64,000 nucleotides of DNA from Agreia pratensis (GTDB taxonomy: Bacteria; Actinomycetota; Actinomycetes; Actinomycetales; Microbacteriaceae): the NCBI RefSeq assembly GCF_900177685.1, contig NZ_FXAY01000002.1:1-64000 (forward strand). Direction: 5' to 3'. Within the stretch, counting starts at the first letter, position 1. Each line of letters starts with the position of its first letter. The position numbers and the translations under genes were made by a program. Below, piece after piece: positions 57,264-64,000 of this stretch. The notes beneath the pieces are model-generated. The model saw nothing but the letters and a program-made list of their open reading frames with translations, had not been told where the DNA came from and searched no databases.

Positions 57264-58211
57264 ATGGTCACTCGGGTGGCGGCGGCCGTTGCGGGCGTCG
57301 CCATTCTTGCCGGATGCTCGACGGCCGGTTCGGCCTCATCGTCCGGCGATAAGGCATCCAGCCCGACAGCGGCTGCGGTGGTCGACACGACCTCAGCAGG
57401 CGGAACGAGCGCCGACCGCTCGAATTCGACCGTCGAAGCTGCCAATGAGAAGACGGTGCTCACCCTTCTCGCCGACGTCTTCCCCGATCCGACATCGGAG
57501 TCGGCCAAGACCGAAGCCGCAGCGGTGGTCGCCCCCGACGCGGTCGCGCACGGAACCGGCCTCGCAGCCGGACCGAGCGGCCTGCTCGATCAGTTCGCAG
57601 CGGCGCACACCCGCGTCGCCAACGCCCAGGCGGTTGTCAAGCACGCGGCTGCCGACGGTGACCTCGTGGCCGTGCACTGGCAGGTCGCTTCCGACCCGAA
57701 CGATGAGCGCACCGGGGAGGCCGCGGTCGACCTGTTCCGCGTGACCGACGGCAAGATCGTGGAGCGGTGGTCGTTCGCGCAGCCGATCCCGACGGGCACC
57801 CCGGCGAGCGGCAACACGAACACCATGTTCAGCGACCTCTACGCGAAGGCGGCCAAGCCGGGGTCGGTGACCGAGGCGCAGGAAGAGACCAATCGAACCT
57901 TCGCCGTCGGCGCTTACAACACGCTGTTCCGCGACCAGGACGTCTCGGTGCTCGACACCTCGTTCGATCCGAATTACCTACAGCACAACTCCGTGGCACC
58001 GAACGGCACGGCCGCGCTGAAGGGCTTCTTCTCGGGATCCACGAAGTTCCCGCCGCAGGAGTCCTCGATCTCGCTCTCGGACGGTGACCTCGTGTGGACT
58101 TTCTCGCAGAGCGTCGGGGCGAAGGCGAGCGATCCGTTCTTGGCTGTCGACATCTTCAGGGTCGATGACAAGCTCATCCGCGAGCACTGGGATGTGGTTC
58201 CGGCGAGCTGA
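57264..58211 (+). CDS. Lipoprotein with two SnoaL/NTF2-like domains
   Basis: The 315-residue protein has a lipoprotein signal with lipobox LAGC (RVAAAVAGVAILAGC), a Ser/Thr-rich linker and two homologous NTF2-like domains (VLTLLADVFP.., VAVHWQVASDP..DLFRVTDGKIVERW; AYNTLFRDQD.., VWTFSQSVGA..DIFRVDDKLIREHW). It would bind a ligand outside the membrane. ATG 57264 is preferred because an AGAGGAA leader is near; an upstream ATG lies at 57237. Confidence 0.85.
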   Translation: MVTRVAAAVAGVAILAGCSTAGSASSSGDKASSPTAAAVVDTTSAGGTSADRSNSTVEAANEKTVLTLLADVFPDPTSESAKTEAAAVVAPDAVAHGTGLAAGPSGLLDQFAAAHTRVANAQAVVKHAAADGDLVAVHWQVASDPNDERTGEAAVDLFRVTDGKIVERWSFAQPIPTGTPASGNTNTMFSDLYAKAAKPGSVTEAQEETNRTFAVGAYNTLFRDQDVSVLDTSFDPNYLQHNSVAPNGTAALKGFFSGSTKFPPQESSISLSDGDLVWTFSQSVGAKASDPFLAVDIFRVDDKLIREHWDVVPAS

Positions 58212-58251
58212 TCCCGTCGTCAGCGCGGTCCTTCTCGCCGAGCGCTCGGGT

Positions 58252-59562
58252 TCAACCACCGCGGTGGTCGTGAACTCCCGCGCTCGGCGAGGGCTGCCTC
58301 TCCATCTGTCGCCACGATCCGCCGAGCAGCGGGGTCAGGGTCACGAGCGTGTACGCGATCGCGATGATGCCGAATGCCCAGTTCACCCCGATGGTGTCCG
58401 CCGCGATTCCTCCGAGTAGCGCGCCGAACGGTACCCCCGCCCATGCTCCCGCGTTCACGAGGCCGAATACCCGGCCGCGCATGTGCTGGGGAACGCGCTC
58501 GAGCTGGACGGCGCCGAGAATCGGATTGATCGCTCCGGCGGCGAGTCCACCCAGGGCCGTCGCGGCCACGAGTACCGGAAGAGGCGCGCCGAGGGCGAAG
58601 GCCGCGCTGGATGGGCCTCCGGCCAGCGCGAAGCACACCACCAGCGTCACCCGGCGCCCGACCCGATGCGCCACGAATCCGAAACCCACGTTGCCGAGCA
58701 ACGCGCATCCGCCCATCACGGCGACGAGCAGGCCGAGCGCGGCCGCGCCGCCGAGCCGGTCGTTCGCATACAGAGGCAGCAGGCTCGAGCCTCGCGCGGC
58801 ATCCATGAGATTCGTGATGAGTACCAGGGCGACGATCAGCCGCATGAGCGGGTCGCGGATGACGAAGCGCAGGCCCGCGGCAAGGTCGCGCCAGTAGCCG
58901 CTCGGCTCATCGGGCCCGGTCGCGTCGGTGGGCGCGTTGTCGGCGGGCGCAACCGGAGCCGCGACGACGAACGCCCAGGTGAGCAGTGCCGAGACCACGA
59001 AGGTCGCTGCGTTCACATAGAGTGCGGCGATAGGCCCCATCAGCGCAACGAGTAACCCGGCGAGTGTGGCGCCCAACAATCGGGCCAGTCGATCCGATCC
59101 GTCGAGCAGGCCGACGCTGCGCTCGAGCGGGATGCCCGCCCGTTCCGTGATCCGCGGCAGCATCACGCGGCGCGCGGTCTGGCCGGGGGTGTCGAGCAGG
59201 CCGCCTGCGAAGACGAGGAGGAGAAGCGCCCAGAACGGCAGCCCGACCGTGAGCGCGAGCACGGGGATGGCGAGGACGGTGGCTCCGCTGATCGCGTCGG
59301 CGACGATGGCGGCGCGACGATGCCCGACGCGATCGACGACCACGCCTCCCAGTGCGCCGCCGATCACGATCGGAACCGTGGAGAAGAAGGCGGCGATTCC
59401 CACCTCGACGCCGGATCCCCCGAGACCGAGCACGTAGAAGGGGATCGCGAAGGTCGTAATGACGTTGCCGGTCTGCGAGATCGCGTGTGCAGCGAGCAGG
59501 GCCGACAGCGATCCGAATGCGCGGCGCCGTTCGAGTGATGTCAGCGGCGGCACAGCGGTCAC
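58252..59562 (-). CDS. MFS transporter (enterobactin/drug exporter-like)
   Basis: The 436-residue MFS protein has about twelve segments, including LSALLAAHAISQTGNVITTF, GALGGVVVDRVGHRRAAIVAD and QHMRGRVFGLVNAGAWAGVP. It resembles the enterobactin-exporter-like MFS group. GTG 59562 overlaps the regulator stop by 4 bp, so it is under that gene's control. Substrate unknown. Confidence 0.9.
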   Translation of the reverse strand: MTAVPPLTSLERRRAFGSLSALLAAHAISQTGNVITTFAIPFYVLGLGGSGVEVGIAAFFSTVPIVIGGALGGVVVDRVGHRRAAIVADAISGATVLAIPVLALTVGLPFWALLLLVFAGGLLDTPGQTARRVMLPRITERAGIPLERSVGLLDGSDRLARLLGATLAGLLVALMGPIAALYVNAATFVVSALLTWAFVVAAPVAPADNAPTDATGPDEPSGYWRDLAAGLRFVIRDPLMRLIVALVLITNLMDAARGSSLLPLYANDRLGGAAALGLLVAVMGGCALLGNVGFGFVAHRVGRRVTLVVCFALAGGPSSAAFALGAPLPVLVAATALGGLAAGAINPILGAVQLERVPQHMRGRVFGLVNAGAWAGVPFGALLGGIAADTIGVNWAFGIIAIAYTLVTLTPLLGGSWRQMERQPSPSAGVHDHRGG

Positions 59563-60143
59563 GGCCGGCGGTAGGCCTGGTACATCACCGACACGGGCGC
59601 GGTCTCGATATCGGAGTCGCCGCGGCCCGCGCTCGTCTCGGCATAGCGCGTGACCAGCGACTCGAGTTCGGTTGTCAGCGCGGCGAGCTCGTCGACCGTG
59701 AGCTGCAGCACGCGGTCGCCGGTCGCGCCGGCTTCGACCCACTCGCGCGGCATCGCCGGCGCGGCGTCGATGTAGTCGGAGAAGCGCGCGGCATAGGCCT
59801 GCCCGATCGACTTCTGCAGCGCCCACGAGGCCGCTGCCTTCTCGGGATCGTCGAGCAACTCGGCCATGTCCCAGCTGGTGAGCGGTGCCGTGGCTTTCCA
59901 CCACCGCTCCCGCTTGTCGGTGCTCTGCGGCACGGCCGGCTCGATGAGATCGATGGATGCCAGCTTGGCGAGGTGATAGCTCACCGTGCCCGGTGCCTCA
60001 TCAACGATGTCACCGAGTTGGGCGGCCGTCTGCGGGCCGCGTTCGCGCAGGAGGCTGAGCAATGTCAGGCGGGTGGGGTGTGCGAGAACTCGCATCGAGG
60101 CCGCCGATGTGAGGGGGCTGTGGCTTCGGTCTTTCGGGGTCAT
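59559..60143 (-). CDS. ArsR-like winged-helix regulator of the MFS exporter
   Basis: The 194-residue protein has the MRVLAHPTRLTLLSLLRERG helix, TVSYHLAKLASIDLIEPAVP recognition helix and wing (DKRERWWKATAPLTSW), and a helical C-terminal effector domain. It is the first gene of the operon with MFS. The palindrome upstream suggests it represses itself and the transporter. Confidence 0.88.
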   Translation of the reverse strand: MTPKDRSHSPLTSAASMRVLAHPTRLTLLSLLRERGPQTAAQLGDIVDEAPGTVSYHLAKLASIDLIEPAVPQSTDKRERWWKATAPLTSWDMAELLDDPEKAAASWALQKSIGQAYAARFSDYIDAAPAMPREWVEAGATGDRVLQLTVDELAALTTELESLVTRYAETSAGRGDSDIETAPVSVMYQAYRRP

Positions 60144-60171
60144 GCACCCACCGTAACTACACAAGAACCAT

Positions 60172-60191
60172 TGCGCAACAGTTATTGTGCA
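60172..60191. promoter_or_regulatory. Putative operator of the ArsR-like/MFS operon
   Basis: TGCGCAA-cagtta-TTGTGCA is an inverted repeat with one mismatch, 29 bp before the regulator start. Confidence 0.55.
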
Positions 60192-60364
60192 CAGTGAAGA
60201 CCGAGGCCCATCTCGCTCACATCGTAAGTACAGGCTTCGGCGCTTTCGGGTCGTCGCGAGTGATGTACGGTTCTGACTGGCCGCTGAGCCAGCTCGGCGC
60301 CGGCGTCGTCGCATGGCGCTGAGCCGGGCGCGAATGCCGCACGCTTCTAGAGATTGGACCCGAG

Positions 60365-61354
60365 ATGAGTGACCTGTTCCAGCGCGTGGGTCGTACCGCG
60401 CCCCCGGCCCCGCTGTCGCAGATCGGCCTCGGTGGCGGGCCGCTCGGCAACTTCGGATCCGCCATCAGCGATGAGGCGGCCGAGGCGACGATCGAGCGAG
60501 CGTGGGAGAGGGGCATCCGGTACTTCGACACGGCCCCGCACTATGGGCTCGGTCTCTCGGAGCGTCGTCTCGGGGCTGGTCTCGCCGGACGAAAGCGTGA
60601 GGACTTCGTGGTCTCGAGCAAGGTCGGCCGACTCGTCGTGCCGGCAGAGAATCCGCAGGAGTTCGACGATGACGGCTTCGCGGTGCCGGGCGACCTCGCC
60701 AGGCGCTGGGACTTCTCGTTCTCGGGTGTGGAGCGTTCGCTCGATGAGAGCCTCGAGCGCCTCGGGCTGGACTTCATCGATGTTCTGTTCGTGCACGACC
60801 CCGACCAGGCCTGGCCCGGTGCCGCGAACGAGGGCCTCGAGTCGCTCGCGGCACTGAAAGCAGACGGCCGGGTGAAGGCCGTCGGTGTCGGCACCAACTC
60901 CGCGGTGGGCCTCGATGCTCATATTGAGGCGGGCACCGTCGACGTGATCATGCTGGCGAACAGGTACAGCCTGCTGACCGAGGATGCCGTCGCGAGCGTT
61001 CTCGAGCCGGCCGAGGCTGCCGGAGTCGCCGTGGTCGCGGTGGGAGTGTTCGGCACGGGCCTGCTCGCATCGCCGAGGCCTCGGGCCGGGGCGACCCTGG
61101 AGTACCGCGCCGCTGATGCCGATGCTCTCGCTCGTGCGACCGCGATTGCAGACATCTGCGAGGCCCACGGGGTCGACCTGCCCACAGCGGCGATGGCGTA
61201 TCCGTTGCTGCACCCCGCGGTGACCGCAGTGGCGCTCGGCATGAGGTCGCCCGAGGAGGTCGAGCAGAACGTGGCGCGCGCCACGACGGAGGTGCCGCCC
61301 GCGTTGTGGACCGCGCTCGCGGAGGCGGGACTGGTGCCGGCTACGCTGCGCTGA
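60365..61354 (+). CDS. Aldo/keto reductase (L-fucose/D-threo-aldose dehydrogenase-like)
   Basis: The 329-residue AKR has YFDTAPHYGLGLSERRLG (Asp, Tyr), VVSSKVGRL (Lys), DVLFVHDPDQA (His) and ALGMRSPEEVEQNV. This matches the family of L-fucose and D-threo-aldose dehydrogenases, oxidising aldoses with NAD(P). ATG 60365. Its end overlaps the convergent VOC gene by 14 bp. Confidence 0.9.
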   Translation: MSDLFQRVGRTAPPAPLSQIGLGGGPLGNFGSAISDEAAEATIERAWERGIRYFDTAPHYGLGLSERRLGAGLAGRKREDFVVSSKVGRLVVPAENPQEFDDDGFAVPGDLARRWDFSFSGVERSLDESLERLGLDFIDVLFVHDPDQAWPGAANEGLESLAALKADGRVKAVGVGTNSAVGLDAHIEAGTVDVIMLANRYSLLTEDAVASVLEPAEAAGVAVVAVGVFGTGLLASPRPRAGATLEYRAADADALARATAIADICEAHGVDLPTAAMAYPLLHPAVTAVALGMRSPEEVEQNVARATTEVPPALWTALAEAGLVPATLR

Positions 61355-61793
61355 CGCGCAGCGGGCGGCGGCCCAGCGACGACTGGAAACGCACGAGGTA
61401 GCCGTCGGGATCGGTGACGATGAACTGAGTCACGCCGGTCTCCTCGTCGCCGACGCGATACCAGGTGGTCTCGAGCGGCAGAAAGAACGGGATGTCCGCC
61501 GCGGACATCGAGGCGGCGAGGCCTTCGGCATCCGGAACGCTGATCTGGAAGTTGATGCCTCGACCGAACGGCAGCTCGAGCGGGGCGGTAATCCAGTGTC
61601 GACCGTCGCCGATCTCTTCGAGCATGAGGTGGGCGGAGCCGAGCGTTAGGTAGGCGAAGCGCTCCTCTGGCCGGTCGTACAAGACGGTGAAGCCGCACAG
61701 ATCGCGCCAGAAGGCGAGGCTCGCGTCGAGGTTGGTGACGAGAAACTCGGGAACGAGGGCGGGTTCGAGCGCGGAGTCGGCGGAGTCGGGCAT
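61341..61793 (-). CDS. VOC superfamily protein (bleomycin-resistance-like)
   Basis: The 150-residue protein begins PEFLVTNLDASLAFWRDLCGF, contains YLTLGSAHLMLEE with a His, GINFQISVPD, and ends FIVTDPDGYLVRFQ. It matches the bleomycin-resistance branch of VOC proteins, which bind drug rather than catalyse. ATG 61793. It overlaps the AKR gene end by 14 bp. Confidence 0.88.
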   Translation of the reverse strand: MPDSADSALEPALVPEFLVTNLDASLAFWRDLCGFTVLYDRPEERFAYLTLGSAHLMLEEIGDGRHWITAPLELPFGRGINFQISVPDAEGLAASMSAADIPFFLPLETTWYRVGDEETGVTQFIVTDPDGYLVRFQSSLGRRPLRVSAA

Positions 61794-61833
61794 CGAGCCA
61801 TTGTGCCAGGCGAGCGCCGGAGGCACCGCGGCG

Positions 61834-61896
61834 AGCGCGCCGTTAGCGGGCGAGCGCGCCATGCAGGAAGGCGCGCTCGCCCGCTGGAGGCGCGCT
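61834..61896. repeat. 63-bp palindromic repeat, left of the glycosyltransferase gene
   Basis: Arms 61834-61860 and 61870-61896 pair (agcgcgcc...ggcgcgct) around the loop atgcaggaa. A second copy in the same orientation is at 63090-63152, so the pair brackets the glycosyltransferase gene. Confidence 0.8.
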
Positions 61897-61924
61897 CGGG
61901 TTACAACTCGGCCTCGGCGCGAGC

Positions 61925-63055
61925 TCAACCGGTCAGTGCCATGATCGCCGGCAGCAGAGACTCCGGACTCGGCAGGCAGAGCAGCTCGTCACGCAATGCT
62001 GCTGCTTTCGTTCGCTGGGCCGTGTCGGCCCGAAGCTGCTGAATGGCTCCCAGGATCTGCTCGGGAGTCGACGTCATCGCATCCATCGCCAGGCCGATGC
62101 CCAGCGCGGTGACTCTCTCTGCTGTGAACGGTTGATCGGCGCCCATCGGGAACGCGATCTGTGGCGCGCCGCCCAGAGCCGAGACGGTGAATACCCCGCT
62201 GCCGCCGTGATGGAGGACCACGCTCGCCCGCGGAATCAGTGTGGCCAGGTCGACGAACCGTTCGACGCGAATGCGTGCCGGCTGAGGGCCGAAGCGAGCG
62301 GGGTCGAGGTCTCGCCCGATAGCGACGACGGCGGGTGCTTCGATCGTGCTCAGTGCCGCCAGAATGCGGTCGAAGAGATCACCCGACTCCGTGTTGAACT
62401 CCGTGCCGAGGGTCACGACGATCGAGTCATCGGGTGCTGTGGCCGCACTGTCGATCTGCTGATTCGTGGCGCCCGGGCGCATCCAGAGCGTGTCGGGGCC
62501 GTCGGCCCATTCTTCGGATGCGGCCTGCCGCATCGAGGGTGCGAACGGAACCACGAACAGGTCGCCGCGGAGTCGGGGAGAGCCGGTGATGCCGTAAAGC
62601 TCCCGCAGCCGGAGCACGGACGGGGTGACGAGTGGCGGGCGCACCAGTGAACCCGTTGCGATAACCGAGACCACGACGACCGGAACACCGGCCAGATCTG
62701 CAGCAGCCATCGCGCCGAAGTCGAGCTCATCGCAGACGAGAAGCGAGGCTCCGACGAGGGCGGGTGCCACGGCTTGGAAGGACTGCTGTGCTGCGCGTGC
62801 GGCGAAGTGGTCTGCGACGACGGTCAACTCGGCATCGACGTCGACGCGCTTGAGGGGTGCGATGGCGGATGATGTCGCCGAGCGAGGATCGGGGCGTGCG
62901 ACCGCTGCTTCGAAGAGTTCGGCGGGCGCCGCGGCGAGCGCCGACTGCCGACCGATCACGGTGAGCTGGTGCCCCGCCTCGGCGAGGGCGCGGTGCAGAG
63001 GAAGCTGGGGCACCAGGTGCCCGGCGCCGCCCACGAACGAGCAGGCGATCTTCAC
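61925..63055 (-). CDS. UDP-glycosyltransferase-like GT1 enzyme
   Basis: The 376-residue GT-B protein has GGAGHLVPQLPLHRALAEAGH at the N-terminus and the donor-site motif RASVVLHHGGSGVFTVSALGGAPQIAFP with HHGG and the final PMGADQPFTAERV. It resembles macrolide/UGT-type glycosyltransferases of actinobacteria, possibly acting on a secondary metabolite or sterol-like acceptor. It starts at GTG 63055 and is flanked by two copies of the palindromic repeat. Confidence 0.88.
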   Translation of the reverse strand: MKIACSFVGGAGHLVPQLPLHRALAEAGHQLTVIGRQSALAAAPAELFEAAVARPDPRSATSSAIAPLKRVDVDAELTVVADHFAARAAQQSFQAVAPALVGASLLVCDELDFGAMAAADLAGVPVVVVSVIATGSLVRPPLVTPSVLRLRELYGITGSPRLRGDLFVVPFAPSMRQAASEEWADGPDTLWMRPGATNQQIDSAATAPDDSIVVTLGTEFNTESGDLFDRILAALSTIEAPAVVAIGRDLDPARFGPQPARIRVERFVDLATLIPRASVVLHHGGSGVFTVSALGGAPQIAFPMGADQPFTAERVTALGIGLAMDAMTSTPEQILGAIQQLRADTAQRTKAAALRDELLCLPSPESLLPAIMALTG

Positions 63056-63089
63056 TCGTCAAGCGTATGCCGACGCTCGCCCCGGGTCG

Positions 63090-63152
63090 AGCGCGCCCTT
63101 GGCGGGCACGCGCGCGGTGCAGAGTGGCGCGCTCGCCCGATAAGGGCGCGCT
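63090..63152. repeat. 63-bp palindromic repeat, right of the glycosyltransferase gene
   Basis: Arms 63090-63115 and 63127-63152 pair around ggtgcagagtg, with sequence similar to 61834-61896. The unit reads in the same orientation as the first copy. Confidence 0.8.
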
Positions 63153-63206
63153 CACATCTGGTCCGCTACTGGCGCGGGCCCGCAGCAGGAGGGCCGCTGT
63201 GAGGCG

Positions 63207-63515
63207 CTACTCCAGCCCGGCGATCTCGCGCAGCGTCGCGAGGTGTGCGTTCCACGCGGTGCGGCCCTGCTTGGTGAGCGTGAGCGAGGTGCGCGGCATT
63301 TTTCCCGCGAATGACTTGCCGACCGCCAGGTATCCGGCACCTTCGAGCAGGGAGACCTGCTTGCTCAGGGCCGAGTCTGTGATCTCGACGGCGTCGCGAA
63401 CCTCTTTGAACGAGAGGGTCGAGGCGCGATCGAGCGCGGCCACGATCGAGAAGCGCACGGGGTTCTGCAGCAGCTCGTCGAGGCGGTGACGCGGGTGCTG
63501 CTCAACGGCGGTCAC
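63207..63515 (-). CDS. Winged-helix transcriptional regulator
   Basis: The 102-residue protein begins HRLDELLQNPVRFSIVAALDR, has a recognition helix (EITDSALSKQVSLLEGAGYL) and a SFAGKMPRTSLTLTKQGRTAW wing. It matches the short MarR/ArsR-like winged-helix regulators that pair with a membrane protein. GTG 63515 overlaps the upstream gene stop by 4 bp. Confidence 0.88.
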   Translation of the reverse strand: MTAVEQHPRHRLDELLQNPVRFSIVAALDRASTLSFKEVRDAVEITDSALSKQVSLLEGAGYLAVGKSFAGKMPRTSLTLTKQGRTAWNAHLATLREIAGLE

Positions 63516-63943
63516 GGGCGGGCCTCGCGAGCAGCGCACGCCATGGTCACGAGCAGGATGAGCGCCGACGTAACGCCCGACCACAGCACCGAGCCGTGCG
63601 CCCAGATCACGACCGAGATGGCCGCGGCGTAGGTCACGAACCAGGCGGCGATGTAGCCGGTCCACCGACGGCCGCGCGAGAAGGCGGAGCGGCCGCGGAT
63701 CGAGATCATGAAGAACATGATCAGGGCGAAGGCTGCAGCGAGCGTGCCGAAGTAGGCCAGACCGAAGGCGTTGCCGGTCGTGAGGCCCATGGCGAGCGTG
63801 CCCATCGAGGTCGCTACTCCGAGCGACAGGATGAACGTGATGTACGGCCAGCGCGTGGCGTTGTGCGCCGATCTGCTGAGTTGGTCGGCCCGGTCGAGCA
63901 GCAGTTGCGCGTCGGCCGGGGCTACGGGTGTTCTGTTCTCCAT
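63512..63943 (-). CDS. Hypothetical membrane protein paired with the winged-helix regulator
   Basis: The 143-residue protein has four hydrophobic segments (YITFILSLGVATSMGTLAMGL, AYFGTLAAAFALIMFFMISI, WTGYIAAWFVTYAAAISVVIW, GVTSALILLVTMACA). ATG 63943 follows a GAGGAG leader. It is transcribed with the regulator downstream, a common pairing. No function is known. Confidence 0.75.
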   Translation of the reverse strand: MENRTPVAPADAQLLLDRADQLSRSAHNATRWPYITFILSLGVATSMGTLAMGLTTGNAFGLAYFGTLAAAFALIMFFMISIRGRSAFSRGRRWTGYIAAWFVTYAAAISVVIWAHGSVLWSGVTSALILLVTMACAAREARP

Positions 63944-63973
63944 GAGAGGTCTCCTCGTCGTTTCCTCAATCAT

Positions 63974-64000
63974 GGCAAGTACTTTCCAATTAGGCAAGTA
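63974..64000. promoter_or_regulatory. Direct-repeat site at the right edge
   Basis: ggcaagta occurs at 63974-63981 and 63993-64000, 19 bp apart, upstream of the membrane protein/regulator pair. Possible operator; it is cut off by the window edge. Confidence 0.35.

Noticed and set aside
58234-58289. Inverted repeat after the lipoprotein gene
   Set aside because: Arms (ctcgccgagcg...) pair imperfectly with insertions and overlap the last codons of the MFS gene, so it is weaker than the other intergenic palindromes; possibly a convergent terminator, but not listed.

Overview
The window is high-GC DNA from an actinobacterium, most likely a member of the Microbacteriaceae. This rests on the dense, nearly unidirectional gene packing, GTG starts and apparently leaderless genes, a mycobacterial/actinobacterial-type SOS box, CIRCE and HAIR heat-shock sites, and REP-like palindromes of the 'ggtcgagtag' kind. 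No rRNA, tRNA or CRISPR array was seen. The family assignment is an inference from style and gene content.

Layout. Bases 1-1862 are chromosomal: a gene tail, a pyridoxamine-phosphate-oxidase-like protein and a TerC-type membrane protein preceded by a yybP-ykoY manganese riboswitch. Bases 2411-19601 are a 17.2-kb mobile island that splits an esterase gene. The 3' half of that gene lies at 1859-2410 and the 5' half at 19602-19961, and a 9-bp direct repeat (gccgaaggg) borders the island. The island consists of two related but distinct Tn552/Tn5053-like transposons. Each has a serine resolvase, a DDE transposase and an AAA ATPase, and each ends in TGTG plus a shared 18-base core. They point outward in opposite directions and their inner ends are only 37 bp apart. 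Element A (2411-13026) carries an arsenic module: an aquaporin, two ArsC reductases (one fused to an ArsR domain), a C. glutamicum-type ArsR and two flavoproteins, but no ArsB/Acr3 pump. It also carries lgt and a truncated CDF metal transporter. Element B (13064-19601) carries LysR, a uracil-DNA-glycosylase-like protein, a TDT-family exporter and a repeat-containing lipoprotein.

From 19602 to 64000 the DNA looks chromosomal. It includes a TPR/SRPBCC/esterase operon, a VapC/Phd-type toxin-antitoxin pair, a UvrA-like ABC protein, an Hsp20 gene with both CIRCE and HAIR sites, an alsS-alsD acetoin operon and a CPA1 Na+/H+ antiporter. It also holds a LexA-boxed Y-family polymerase, an AlkA-type glycosylase, a Tat-exported phospholipase-C-like phosphoesterase, four aldo/keto or SDR-type oxidoreductases, four VOC proteins, an MFS exporter with its own regulator and a UGT-like glycosyltransferase. 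Many small regulators (MarR, PadR, XRE, ArsR-like) sit next to, or divergent from, the genes they probably control, and several have clear palindromic operators. Gene junctions are repeatedly marked by long, often perfect inverted repeats of unrelated sequence.
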